Shown here: positions 10,201-21,927 of the stretch, piece by piece | Layout of the letters: every line of letters begins with the position of its first letter | Numbering within the stretch: the first letter of the stretch is position 1 | From: Heliocybe sulcata | Taxonomy: Eukaryota; Basidiomycota; Agaricomycetes; Gloeophyllales; Gloeophyllaceae | NCBI GenBank assembly: GCA_004369045.1 | Contig: ML213519.1 | Location: forward strand, 353,060-417,059 | Reading direction: 5' to 3' | Length of the DNA stretch: 64,000 nucleotides | Notes under the pieces: generated by a model | What the model saw: the letters and a program-made list of their open reading frames with translations, nothing else | What the model was told of the DNA's origin: nothing | The model's database searches: none | Position numbers and translations under genes: made by a program

Positions 10201-13145
10201 ATGGCCGTTCGCTGAACAGGTTATTTCTACAGTTAGCATGGTACTCATGTAGGATCAAGAGAGGAGTTTCGCGACCCATTGCCGTGCGTCAATGCTTTAG
10301 ACGGCGGCAACTACAGTGGGAAATGGTTGGGTTCTTCGGGGATAAGCGCATGACGGGGTGTTGAAGAAGAAGTACACACAATCGGACACTCGGCTTACCT
10401 TCGCTCCGTCGCGTAACGCGCAGTGTTATGATAGCAAGATTTGCCCCCGGGGTAGTGGGGAAACAGCAAGTCCGGGGATCTATGACTTTCAAGTGATAAA
10501 AAGCCTAGTGTCGTCCTTCCACCACTGCTCGTCCTGTAGTTGTATAGCAGATAGTATGCACAGACATACGGCACCTGGGTTGTTGACGCCGTCTTCACTC
10601 CGAGTGGCTTCGCTTATGTCAACTGAAAATTGCAAATGAACGGCGAACTCGAGGCCCTTCAAGCGAGTCTTCTGAGAAGTGTTCGCTCGCACGTCGACGC
10701 CCGCAAAGTTTAAGCATGCAGTTGCATCATGGCCAGCCTGGAACCTTGCGTATTAGGTACTGTATCCCTGAGCGTCGTAACAACAAAACTGAGGACATAC
10801 ATAATTCCTGGACATTGACTGGGCCAAAGTGTCCGACAACTCTCACGGTCAGGCTAGCATCGCGTTGACGTACGTAGCTAACACAGGACAATCCACACGT
10901 GGCATTTTGAGGAATACCTAACCTTCGCGGAATATGGCAAAGGGGGTCCCTTCATTCGCAGGCGGAAGGGACAATTCTATGCCATGTCAGTAATAAATTA
11001 TGAAGAGCAGCACTAGCCATTGACAAGTTCAGAATAGCGTCAATCTAGGTACTTAGCGGGACATTGCGCGACATGTAGCCTGAGCTCAATTGAAAGCCAG
11101 AATAACTGGATTCAAAACCGAGCTGATGACTGCGCAGCGGCTATACTTCTGAGCGGCAACCAGTCATCAACGTCTCTGGTCACTATGCAACTGGTCGGAA
11201 GCAAAATCGGCTGATAACCATGTGGCCTGACAATAGTGGGGCAACCCCTGAAAATACCAGATTTCAAGATTGCGCATGTCACATCCACGCGAGAGAATAT
11301 TTGCCGAGATTCAGAAGTTCAAACATGAAGGTGCCCGCTTGAGGTGCCGCCGCAACAATCACTAGGCAGCAGCAGGCCGGAGTATCGGATGCAAGCATAG
11401 ATTATTGGCTGCTGCCACCGGCTAGAAATAGAATGAGACCGAGCGCCGAGGCCTTTCATTGGTTCAAAAGCAGGTTGTGGGCGCGCTCACGCAGGCGAAG
11501 GGCAAGTACGTAGTCCGGACGAAAGTGGGGTCCTTCCCAAGGCTAGGTGCATATGTACCGGCGGAAAAAAATGCAAAGCCGCAGATCAAAAGTCCTGGGG
11601 CAGCGTTATGAGTAGAACTCAGTTTTCATGAAAAACCTTAGCTTGACTGTACGTACCGAAGTAGCCGTGCGAGGAAACAATTAAGTATCCGAAGGAACAG
11701 CAGCAGCAGCTCGGCCTATGAAAGGTGAATAGTAAAGTCAGCAAATTTGGACGTCGGTCAATTGCCCGCAACTCACGTCCACAGTGGCCTTTGAGAAGCT
11801 TCGGACACGCATGAAGGGTGAATTGCTGCTTACTCAGAGCGATATTGTTAGAGCTTTTCTTCCAGGTTGCGGCGATAATGTGGAGTCAGCCTGAGACACG
11901 CACTGCTCATTCAACGGAGAGATGTAGCATTGATTCGATGCTTCGGTTATAATTATTGACCGAAGACATGGGTCTCGGGAGACCAAAGATGAACGCCAAT
12001 TCCCCGGTGCAAACGAGTGGAAGTACAATCTATAGCGGCGTTCTCAGGGACGAAGGTCACAGCCCTGAACCAGGGACGACTCATTTTGTCTCTGTATAAG
12101 CCACAAGTAAGGCCTATGCTGGTGAGTTGTCTGGTGAAAGCCACCCGCATGCATACATAGCCACTGGTGCGCCTTGCACGGATATTTTGAGTGGCTTGAT
12201 CCTCCGAAAGAATGTGCCGGGCTTGCATGCACGTTTGTAAGCTCGAGGACTCGGTATGTCCATGTGCATGATCTCCAAGCCTGGAAATCCCCCGCTGATG
12301 ACCATGTCTCGCCTCAGGCTGCGCCGAGTTCGAATGCGATGAAGTCCATCGCATTCGAACCCGGCGTACACTTGTGACATTGGAACGTGAGTTGCATTCG
12401 GATATTTTACTGACCATATTGAAGCGGACTCGATCCCTGTGCCAACTTGTGGGCGAATACGATGCCCCGTGGCTGCCGTCTGCCCTGACACCCCTCTACG
12501 CAGAGGCATACTTGACGTGACCCAGCTAGTAGCTAGGTAGGCGAGTGGCGACGGTTTAAATCCTGAGGAAGGGGTCATCACTACGGATAACTCATGACTG
12601 CAGCTATAATCACCATGGCGCGCCCACCTCGCTGGTGGCAACTGACAATGCCCATGTGTGCGTCGACCATTAGTACTGTGTTCCGCAGACGCTGGTATCG
12701 TGACAACACCAAACTCTATGGAGCAGCGGCTGCCGACATACTTGCTCCTGCAGGCATGCGCTCCGAGAAATGCCCAATCTTTTGAGGGCAGGGAGCCAAG
12801 AGGTAGTAAAGGAGTCCTGCCATTGGACGCCCACCCACCCGGATCTGTAGATGACAAGCGCAAAGGCACAATGCGCGAACACTAAACGCCCCTACTCTCA
12901 GCGAATTCGGACAAATCATCGGCGCCGAACGCACATTAGACGGTACGTTCATTGCAAGATATATCCTATTTCCCCATACAACAAAGAATTAAGCTCGAGA
13001 AAGACAGGTGCCCGCACACCGATCATGTCGACAATGGCAAACGTATAGTCTGGGATCTGACAACGTGAGATACGTGACGACGTAGATGAGGATAGATGGT
13101 TGGACGTCAAATAAACATAAAATAAAGCTTCGGGGCTCCATTAGC
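10201..13145. other. 2.9-kb gene desert
   Basis: I find no supportable gene. Frames here are short, overlap on both strands and lack splice structure. The longest, minus strand 12114-12869 (251 codons), has no domain and contains the hairpin at 12322-12366, so I do not call it. The region may be decayed DNA. Confidence 0.5.
12322..12366. repeat. Perfect-core hairpin, 20-bp arms
   Basis: Arms 12322-12341 and 12347-12366 (cgccgagttcgaatgcgatg and its inverse) pair at 19 of 20 positions around a 5-nt loop. The inner 14 bp are perfect. It lies far from any called gene. It could be a protein-binding palindrome, a small foldback or a terminator-like structure. Its role is unknown. Confidence 0.8.
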
Positions 13146-14068
13146 CTAGAGACCGACGACGAACACGAGCGCCGTCACCGCCAACGAGGCGGCCGCCATC
13201 TTCACACCAGCTGCGCCGCCAACCATCGCCGCGCCCGAGTCAGCCGCGCCGGCTGTGGTCGTGGTGTTGCTGCTTCCGTTCGGCGTGACGGACGCAGCAG
13301 CGGTCGAAGCGCTCTTGGTGGTGACCTTTGACGGGGTGGACGAAGAGCCGACACCGGTACCGGTAGCGGTGCCAGCCGGCGTAGCGCCAGAAGATGAGGA
13401 GGCGGCGGAGGAACCGGAGGGGGGACCGGAGGACACGGTGCCGGAGCTCGAGGTGCTGCCGCTCGCGGTGCTGCTGCCTGAGGGCGCGGGGGTCCCGCTG
13501 GACGGGTCCGTGAGAGCGCCTACGCCCCAGCCGATGGATTGGCCGTCTGGCTGCGTGGTATTGGGCGCAGGCACCTGGTTGCCGCTCGCATCGGCGATGG
13601 TGAAGCGCGTCGTCCAGGTTTTGTCCGACGAGGAGGGGTCTGAGAATTGGTAGAAGTAAATGGGTGCGTTCGGGGTAACCTAGGGGGGACACATAGGGTA
13701 AATCATGATAATTCACAATACGCGCACGGCTCAGTCGCTCACAGAAGGGCAAGGGAAATCGTATGTGGTGGTAGCCGTGTCCGTACCGTCCAGGGTCGTG
13801 ACGGCTGTCGGTCCGAGATGTATTAGTTCAACCCACTATCGAGAACTTTGATACACTTACTCGTGAGGTGCACCATGTTCCAGTTGTCGCCCGTCATGAG
13901 CTCAATAGACATCTGCTTCCAGCTACCGGTGGTGTCCGGCGACCAGGCGATGTGGCAAGTGGAACCTTCATTGAACACGCTCCCCGGGCCAGGCTCCGAG
14001 GGGGTGGGGTCGGCGCGAGCGACCAAGGAAGACGCGAGGAGCGCAGTGACGGCAAAAACGGACAACAT
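13146..14068 (-). CDS. Kre9/Knh1-like Ser/Thr-rich GPI-anchored cell-wall protein
   Basis: Three exons, 14068-13861, 13804-13743 and 13679-13146, sum to 804 nt (267 aa). The N-terminus (MLSVFAVTALLASSLVARA) is a signal peptide. The next ~115 residues (PGSVFNEGSTCHIAW, SWKQMSIELMTGDNW, TYDFPCP, WTTRFTIADASG) match the extracellular domain of the Kre9/Knh1 family. A Ser/Thr/Gly-rich linker of over 100 residues follows, likely O-mannosylated. The C-terminus (AAASLAVTALVFVVGL) is hydrophobic, as in GPI-anchor signals, with small residues upstream as possible anchor sites. Such proteins sit at the plasma membrane or in the wall and are tied to beta-1,6-glucan assembly in yeasts; the exact role here is inferred from the family. 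Confidence 0.88.
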
Positions 14069-14846
14069 CTTTTGACTGATATAAAAGTACGACGAGGGGA
14101 GGACTGCGGGAACAGATGCGTCAGAAATCATGATGAAATGACGGTATTCTAGTAGTCCTTACCTACTTGAAGGTATAGGCCCAAGGCGCACAAAAGAGCG
14201 ACGGGAGTAAAAGAGAGACTGGGCTAAAGAGAGGCGACCGTCGTCGTTGAGAGCAAAGGGCTATGAAGGCTGGCACGCGCAGTGGCTGGCAGGTTTGCCA
14301 GTGCCGAACTAAGAATAGCTTGCCCCTGATGGGGATTTTCCCATCGGGCACCGTCGCCGCTTGGCGGCTGATGGACCAATGATAGGCTTTGACGTCGGAC
14401 AATACGACCCCGAGTGTGATTAAGAAGTGCATATGGTAGTACTCGCTAAGTACTGTTTATAGTCTATGAAACATTTCATACTGGCCTTAATAAGTTACGA
14501 GGGAGGCGACAGCGACACAGTCTTGTTTGTCAGTGAAGTGCAGAGGAAAGAGGCGCGCAAGACCCGACAAAGATCATTACATTTATCACGACAGCAGAGC
14601 CAGGATCAGTAGAACATTTGAATATACCAACATATGCAGATGACTCACTCACCGAGAAGGAACGGGGCTGTTCAGCCCTAAACCCTGGGCATGTCGCGAG
14701 CAGGAGGGGCAGTGCGTACCGCCGATATCATGAGCTAGCGAAAAGTATGGCCACCAGTCGCACGGCCACCAAGTGCACGCATGCGCACAGCGCGCCTGAT
14801 AGAGCGGAAGACTTCCACTGATTAGCAAATGATCTGTATCCCCCGC
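14069..14846. other. intergenic, upstream of the Kre9-like gene
   Basis: Promoter side of the minus-strand Kre9-like gene. No exon is supported. Confidence 0.45.
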
Positions 14847-15731
14847 TCACACACGACGAACATTTTCGGAACAGGAGGGACTACACCTGCTCAGTCTGCT
14901 TCCTAAAGCGGTCTTCTTCTTGACTGTCGGTTTATATTGGCTGCTTGTATATTCACTTGGCTGTCCGTGCGTACTCGCCGAGTGCCTGGAAGATGCAGAT
15001 AGCTTGCCTGGTTTACGGACCGCTTTGTCGTCGCTTGCTGGACTAGAGGGTGATGGCGGCTCTAGGTGTACCGATACATCAGGGATGAACCCAGCAGGCA
15101 TTGAAACTGGCTTTGTTGTGCGACTACATCCCAGCACCGAGACACTGAGACTAGTAGGAGCAAAGGGCAGCATCTGCGCTCGTGTTCCAGGCGTTCCAGC
15201 TTGAGTCCGACTCGGAGTAGGAATGCATGCGCCAAGCTGTGCTGGAATTGCAGCATATGCTCCATCGTCGACATACAACGAATGGGTACAACGCAACGGG
15301 TCGCAAGAACTTCTGCTATATGCCAGTAACTGCGTCCGATAATCTTGCCTTATTCCAGAGTCCTCGCATCTTCAGCGCTGCCCGTTCGTCCTCATGTCGC
15401 ACACCGCCAGCGATCCACAGCGCAGTTCAGACAGACTCATATGAGGGGCCACCGCGAGCCACGATGATACAGAAACGTCTGTTAGTTGACGCCCAGATGA
15501 CAGATGGTCGTACGTTTGTCCCCTGGCAACCGCTCTAAAGTGACCTGGTCACAGCGTGACGCCTGCTCTCTCCCTCCTGCCCGTCTTCCTTTGCAGACTG
15601 GCTTTCTTGCGCGACTGAGCTCTGTTCAGCGCTTTGAGATAGCCGTCCGACGTTCCACACAACGACATTCTTTTACTTACGTTCTTTGCCTTTACTTTCG
15701 TTGAAGAAATACCCGAGCCAGAACCGCACAC
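14847..15731 (-). other. Unresolved coding-like locus
   Basis: Several minus-strand open stretches read like protein but could not be joined. One is 14847-15296 (149 codons), Ser/Pro-rich with a basic end (PTVKKKTALGSRLSRC). Another lies around 15300-15420 (GGVRHEDERAALKMRG). A third is 15549-15731 (RAQSRKKASLQRKTG). Stops interrupt the frames between them without clean GT-AG solutions. This could be a gene with short introns that I failed to parse, or a decayed gene. No family recognised. Confidence 0.25.
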
Positions 15732-15816
15732 CGCACCTCGGTCTACTTATTGTCGACTTGTCCAACTATCAAAAGTCACCGCCCAGAGGAAATAGATCAT
15801 TGTACCCGTCAAGAAC

Positions 15817-17607
15817 ATGGCGAGCAACAATTCGTGGTTGAACAAGATCAAACCTGCCCGTCATGTCAAGAGGGATGGCTTCGTGCGCGTCGTGAAGCCG
15901 CGCTCACCCCAGGCTCCGAATGATGACGAGCAGTCGCACAGGAAGACGATCGACCCCGTAGGCCCGCAGTTCCCCACCCCTACTGTTTCGAGCACCAGTA
16001 CTACCAGTTCAACTTGTGAGCAATGGAAATTATCATCTGTACCGCCGCACTATTGACGAGGCGTGACCGTAGCAACTTCGACGTCTACGACCTCCACGAG
16101 CACGTCGACTAGTACTACTTCGAGCAGTTCGACCTCCACTTCGACGAGTTCCACGTCTACCTCTACTTCGACGTCCACCAGCACTTCGACCACTTCCACT
16201 AGCACGTCGAGCAGCACGAGCACGAGCACGAGCACGAGTACCAGCTCTACTCCAGTATGTGTATCCTACTTCGATCGTGACATTCATACAAATATCTTTG
16301 TAGTTGCAGACCACACAGCTTATCACGACCTCGGCCGCTGCCCTGACCACCCAAAGGGCCGCAGCTCCCACGGTCGTTCAAACTACCATCTCCGCGAAGG
16401 CGTCCGCCGCATCTGCGACGCAGTCGTCCTCCACTGACGACGACTCTGGTGTCTCTGGAACGACGATCGGCGGGATCGCCGGAGCTGTTGGAGGTCTGGC
16501 ACTCATTGCAGTCATCATACTGTTCTTCCTCGTAAGTCCCAACGCCTATTGGCCGCTCGTCTTAATCCCACATATGCTCTACAGAGGAAGCGCAAGCCGA
16601 TCGACTACGATGACGACAATGACTTCAACGCGGAGGCGTTCAAGCGCCAGTCTGTCATGCTGCCTGACGAGGACCGTCCTCCTCGCCGCGGTCCTGGCCC
16701 TCGCCCACCGACCATGATCGAACGCCATATGAATAGCACCCCTGCTCCGCCTTCCTTCGGCTACAACCAGTCTCCCTTCCGTCCTGGCCCCGGCCCATAC
16801 GGCCAAAATCCGTTCGGGGACCCATATCCAGTTTCCTTCAACCCTGGCGAGTTCGTCTCGCCTCATACCCCTTCGCCCCCGCCGGGAACACATAGCCCGT
16901 ACACGCCGAACACGGCTCAGCCATTCCTTGCTCAGTACGCGCAGTCCCCTATCGCGTCGCCTACCCCGGCTGGATACAACAACGTCGGTCAGCCTGCACC
17001 CGTCCTCTCTAGGCAGCCGTCTGGCGGTCCGAGGCAAGTCATGCCGCCCATGGGCCCCGCTGGAGAGGAAGACCACTACGTCAATTTGGCTAGGAGCAGC
17101 GTCACGCCCTTCCAGGCACAGCAGTACGAAGAGATCTCGCGACGCCTCGGGACGCAGCCCCCGGAGACTATGGGCGGCATATCTGAGGAACCGGATGCTG
17201 CCCCTCTGCCGCTCTCCAAGGAGAAAGCGACGCCGCTCACCGACGCGGCTCTGCGCTCTCCCTCTACCCCCGCGCCGCCTTACAGCGACTACGATCCTAC
17301 GGGCCCCAGCCAAGAGCTGCCTGCGCCTCCCGCCCCTGCGCACGCGGCGCATGCGCGGATACCGTCCTCCCCGCCTCTGCTGCCCGAGATCGAGGTCCAG
17401 AACAGACCATTCTCGCCGATGGACACTTCCTACGACTTCCCGACGTCCGCGAAGGCGAATTCGTTTGACCTATCGTCCCATGCTCCGCAGGCTGGACCGA
17501 GCGCCGTCGCTCGTCCTCCCCCCAGTGCTCTGAGGAACGTCGCCGCGAAGCGGCCGGATACAGTGTACACCATGTACGACACCGAGGATGCCTATGGCGG
17601 CATCTAA
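15817..17607 (+). CDS. Mid2-like single-pass membrane protein with Ser/Thr-rich ectodomain
   Basis: Four exons, 15817-16015, 16073-16254, 16304-16531 and 16585-17607, sum to 1632 nt (543 aa). Residues ~50-155 are an almost pure Ser/Thr tract, a mucin-like stalk. A glycine-rich segment (GTTIGGIAGAVGG) leads into one transmembrane helix (LALIAVIILFFL, about residue 200), followed at once by a basic stop-transfer RKRK. The ~340-residue tail is Pro-rich and probably cytosolic. This layout is that of Mid2/Wsc-type wall-stress sensors, but no WSC domain is present and the N-terminus (MASNNSWLNKIKPARH) is not a classical signal peptide. Topology and sensor role are therefore inferred. Confidence 0.85.
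16073..16254 (+). repeat. Ser-Thr codon microsatellite inside exon 2
   Basis: Almost every codon in this exon is a Ser or Thr codon (acg, tcg, agc, act, acc). The alternating Ser-Thr run is prone to length change between strains and sets the length of the stalk of the membrane protein. Confidence 0.85.
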
Positions 17608-18103
17608 TGTCGAGCTCCCGTTGACGGGCTTCCTCGAGTGTAAATACTGGGCGACGGGTCTTGGTGTGTATAACCCGTCGAGCGGTCAGTTGTATCTGGT
17701 TCTTCGTGCCTGTCTATTCAAATGATCTATCTGCTGCTGTATCGTTTCGCTTTCTCTGGCCAACCATAGTTGTTTTGCTGTTTAATTGCTAGGCAAACGA
17801 AACCGGTGTTCGCTGGGCGTCCTCTGTAGCTGGGCTCTTCTCATTCCTTGTTCCTTCGCATGGTTTCGCCGAGCGTGTATGCTCTACGAGTATAATTTGT
17901 TACATCGTCGATACACCTGTTACGTGGATAGTTATCCGCCCTCGATACCCATTTTGTCTTTGATAATGGTTCATATATCTCCAAGATTGTTATAGTATCA
18001 GGTGTGACAAAGTTTGCGCAGAACCCGAGGCAGCTGGCCCATTCAACCCCTACCCAGATGTCGGAGAACGAGTATGATCGGGCGCTCTGCTAAGAGCCCG
18101 TAG
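17608..18103. other. intergenic, nothing recognised
   Basis: 3' flank of the Mid2-like gene and spacer. Short open frames only. Confidence 0.4.
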
Positions 18104-18269
18104 ATTTCGTGACTTTGACGCTGTACAGAACCTCGTCTGCAAGCTCTCGCTGCAGCGTGGCAAGCCCGAGGTACGTCAGACACTTCGGGCTGAGCAGAAG
18201 GAATGGGAGTCTCAAATGCAAAAACGGGTAGAAGTGGACAATGCTGGAGCTCTTCCCAAAGATCCATAA
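18104..18269 (+). pseudogene. Possible remnant of a gene's last exon
   Basis: A 54-codon open stretch (RDFDAVQNLVCKLSL, then GKPEVRQTLRAEQKEWE) runs to a stop at 18267-18269. Its charged helical composition looks like real protein, and a tag at 18101-18103 could be an acceptor. No upstream exon with a matching phase was found, and the text just before has stops in all solutions I tried. It may be a relic; the parent family is not recognised. Confidence 0.3.
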
Positions 18270-18518
18270 TATCTACGCCCTGTAGCATCAGTCCTGTTGT
18301 AGCATCACACATAGTCATTGCATCGTCAAGACGTCATTTATGTATCCGCCAGAAGACAGAATAACCTCCAAATACTATAGCATAATTCATTTGAAGAGGT
18401 ACGCACAGAACGATCCCGACGTCTAATGTGGACGGTCTTGATTTCCATGGTATAGATGTTGCTCGGTGTCGCAATTAATATACATACGGCTAAAGTACGT
18501 CCGCCATTGCCCACTCGT

Positions 18519-20066
18519 TCAGGTGTCTCCCCGACCTAGCTTGTCGAGAGCCCGCACACCCTGTTCGTACCATTCGTCTCTGGATATCCAGAATTCCTGG
18601 CGGTTCTTCATGATATCAGCCAAGACTGCACCGCCTAAGAATACCATGTGTTTCCGGCGAGGAGGGTCTTCAATCCGGATCTTGAATTTCTATAACAGGG
18701 ATCGTAAGCTTATCCTTCCAACCAGAGTTTTACACGTACATTCAATCTCGAAGGGTCTCCGTTTAGTACCCGAGTCAGGTACAGTTGCTTCATTTCCTTT
18801 TCGAGGCGACTTGGGAGCCCTGGGTACATGCTAGATCCACCGGAGAGGACAATGTGCTTGTAAAGTTCAGATCGAACGTCTACAGCGGCATTCTGGATCG
18901 TCTGGAACAGCATCTCTAAAGAGACGTGTGAGCATACTGGTGCTGCGACTCGACAATGATCTTACCGGCTACGCCTGGTTGCTCAACATCTACGAGGTGC
19001 GGCTGGAACATGCATTCAGGCGCCTCGAATCTTTCAGATCCCACCTTAATGGTCCGGCCATCGGGAAGCTGAGCGAAGCCGGGTGTGTCAGTTATTCATT
19101 CAACGATAGTTGTTAGATGTAAATACCGTGTAGCTCTCTACCAGAACAGTTGTCTCTTCAGATAGCCGTGTGTCCATCTCCAAGTCATAACTTCCGGCGT
19201 CCATTAGGACAATAATGGAAAGAATGTGGCATTAATCGAACATACCTGACGTAACACAACTTCTCCTTGATTTCGCGAACAGTCTCAAAATCCGCAGTTC
19301 GGTTGAAAGCGTAACCCCGCATGAGCAGCAGCTTGATCAAGTACCGGGTGACATCCCGGCCAGCAATATCAAGGCGACGAGTCAAGTGTGGAAGGGCAAA
19401 GCCATCGTAGACAGGGACAATATGGGTCACACCATCGCCAGAATCCACCACAACACCGGTCGTCAAGCCTGCGCTAATGCTATGAACATCCTTCTGCCAT
19501 CATCTTGCATTTGAGTAAGGAGAACGAACCTTGTGCGTATAACGTTAACACTGCTTGAATTGCAATGTATACCCCATCAAAGCCATACTCCTCGAACATA
19601 ACCTGGGCCATTTTCTGTCGGTTGACTTTAGGATTCATAGGAGGCTCGGTGAGCAGCACTTTCATGCCCCGTGGGTCCACGCGCAGCTTCTCGTAAAAGG
19701 TGTAGTTCCATAGCAGCCGCATATCCTCCCAGTTGCGCACGATACCGTGCTCCATAGGCTGGGACATCTGGAGGTAGTTGCGGTTCTCCGCTGCCTCGTC
19801 GCCGATCATGACATCCTTGATGACGGACGAGCCTACACGCTCTTCCGCGCGTAGGATAGGTCGTCCCACGACAGATGGGAATACTGGAGAATGCCTCAAT
19901 ACTATAGACCGGTAATACCATGGACGTGTCTTACCGTGCTCCGGGAAGTTAGATCCAGCATATCCTACTTTCACGAACTAGACCTGCGTCAAATTACATC
20001 TTCAGAGCGTTATGTGCCTCTTACACCCGTTCCATTGTCGACAACGAGAGGCACGCTTGGATCCAT
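18519..20066 (-). CDS. ARP2: Actin-related protein 2 (Arp2/3 complex)
   Basis: Eight minus-strand exons: 20066-20025, 19977-19935, 19883-19530, 19468-19246, 19190-19127, 19068-18966, 18915-18740 and 18689-18519; every junction keeps phase. Arp2 is one of the two actin-like subunits that mimic an actin dimer when the Arp2/3 complex nucleates branched filaments in endocytic patches. The actin-fold ATP-binding loops are present: [15 protein letters not shown] at the N-terminus, [11 protein letters not shown] mid-protein and [11 protein letters not shown] near the C-terminus. [14 protein letters not shown] and [14 protein letters not shown] are Arp2-type sequences. It ends [17 protein letters not shown]. 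The gene is divergent from the pyridoxal kinase gene, with 199 bp between the two ATGs. Confidence 0.97.
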
Positions 20067-20265
20067 GTAGAAATGAGAAGGTTGTAGCTGTTGCCAGTGC
20101 TAGCGCTGCTTGGCCTGTAATGTATATGTTCATGTTTGGTTTTGGTGGCGCTTATTCACTGTCGAGGCGGAGTTCTCACGATTACGACGTCTTGCTCGCA
20201 TTGCACGAATTTGGCTGGAATATCATGACTCAGAGAGTAAACCCCCTTTATCTCCTGCCTAGGTC

Positions 20266-21615
20266 ATGTCGAAGGCCCCAGCACGAGTGCTGAGTATCCA
20301 GTCGCACGTTGCGTTCGGCTATGTTGGGGGGAAAGCGGCGGTGTTTCCCTTGCAGTGTCTTGGATTCGATGTCGACGTATGCTCTTCTACCACATGCGTT
20401 TGAAATAAGTCTGGCGCTGATGCATTGCGTGCTGTGATAGGTAGTCAACACTGTCAACTTTTCGAACCATACTGGTGGGTCAGGTCTATATGCCTAGAAA
20501 CTGATCTGATTTCATCCTTACTACCATAGGATATGGCCGCTTCGGCGGATCCAGAACGACGGCCGAGGAACTCTCGGAGATGTTCCGTGCCCTCGAAGAG
20601 AACGGTCTGCTTAGACCGTCGCGACTTTTAACTGGTAAGGATGGTATCAGATGTGGGGAGTGCCTGTTTGACTGTCTCCCAGGATATATCGCTGGAGCTG
20701 CTGCCCTTTCGACTGTGGCAGGTCTTGCAAGTCGACTGCGACAGCATGATCCTGAATTGATCTACGTTCTCGATCGTGTGTCACCTCACTTATCTCATGG
20801 GAGCTGTTCTGACATCGACTCAGCGGTCCTTGGGGACGCCGGCAAGCTCTATGTGGCACCGGAATGCATTCCCATATATCAGTCTATGTTGCCTCTCGCA
20901 ACAGTCATCACGCCGAACTGGTTTGAAGTCGAGTAATTACCCCCCATCTTCCTTGCGCTCCCTCTATTGAACGCACATCTCTAGGACACTTACCAGAGTT
21001 GAATTGACTGACCTCACCTCGCTAAAGCGCGCACTGCGCGTCTTGCATGAAGAGTATGGCGTACCGAACGTCATCATCAGTTCGATGATCCTCAAACATT
21101 GGCTAAAGGGAGCACTTCCGAAGCACATTGCCCCGACACCATCCCAGGACGACCCATCCGATTACTTGCTTTGTCTCTGCTCGACATCTAACAATACTGA
21201 CAATACGACCGACCTCTCCGTTGTCCATGCGTACGCGGTTCCGTGCCTTCCTGGATATTTTTCAGGAGTTGGCGATCTCTTCTCAGCCATGGTGCTCGCG
21301 CATCTTCAGCCGACAATTTCCCCGTCCGTTCTCCAGCAACTCGGTGCGGATCAGACGCCCCTGTCATACGCAGCTTCCATGGCCGTTACGAAGACCCACG
21401 CTATCCTTTCCTTAACTCATGAATATGCTCAAAACTTACCGGAGGATGAGCGATTGCCTACGGATGACGAGAAGGACAAGTTGGACCCGGAGAGGAAGAT
21501 CAGAAGGATGAGGGGTAGAGAGTTGAGGCTTGTACAAGGACAGAACATCATTAGAAGTGCCGACTTGACGGACTGCCGGCGGATGGAACGGTGGTCGGAC
21601 TTCTGGAGCTCGTAG
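20266..21615 (+). CDS. BUD16: Pyridoxal kinase
   Basis: Six exons, 20266-20376, 20441-20474, 20530-20634, 20683-20775, 20824-20932 and 20985-21615, sum to 1083 nt (360 aa). The enzyme phosphorylates pyridoxal, pyridoxine and pyridoxamine with ATP in the B6 salvage pathway. Family signatures are clear: [17 protein letters not shown] at the N-terminus, [42 protein letters not shown], and the catalytic loop [14 protein letters not shown], whose Asp is the ribokinase-type base. The charged loop after residue 310 ([18 protein letters not shown]) is typical of fungal versions. S. cerevisiae BUD16 is the named relative. Confidence 0.95.
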
Positions 21616-21927
21616 ACGGTAGCCGAGGCGGTTACTACAGAGATTTTGAATAGAAGTTCTATAATTTCCAACGCCTCGCGGTCGCGTAAACGCTGCTCGA
21701 CTCTCCTCCGTATACATATGCTATAGTACTGCATTCTGGAGGATGTAATCCCGTCCATATTCCCCCTCCCTCCGCAACATGTCCCAAATTGGAATTACTC
21801 TATATATGACGCCTCGGATCCCACCCATAACCCGACACGCTTCATATGCCGTGTGCTATAGGCGTGGTGGGCATATTGCTCTTTAATCTCGTTCGATTTC
21901 AGTGCAAAGGACTGTGACTGTCCTAGA
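21616..21927. other. intergenic, promoter of the START-protein gene
   Basis: Contains a TATA-like ctctatatatgac at 21798-21810, about 120 bp upstream of the ATG at 21928. No coding exon is supported. Confidence 0.45.

Noticed and set aside
12114-12869. 251-codon minus-strand frame
   Set aside because: No domain, no splice structure, and it contains the hairpin as coding text. Taken as chance openness in a desert.
16579-17352. 257-codon minus-strand Arg-rich frame
   Set aside because: It is the antisense shadow of the Pro/Ser-rich tail of the Mid2-like protein.
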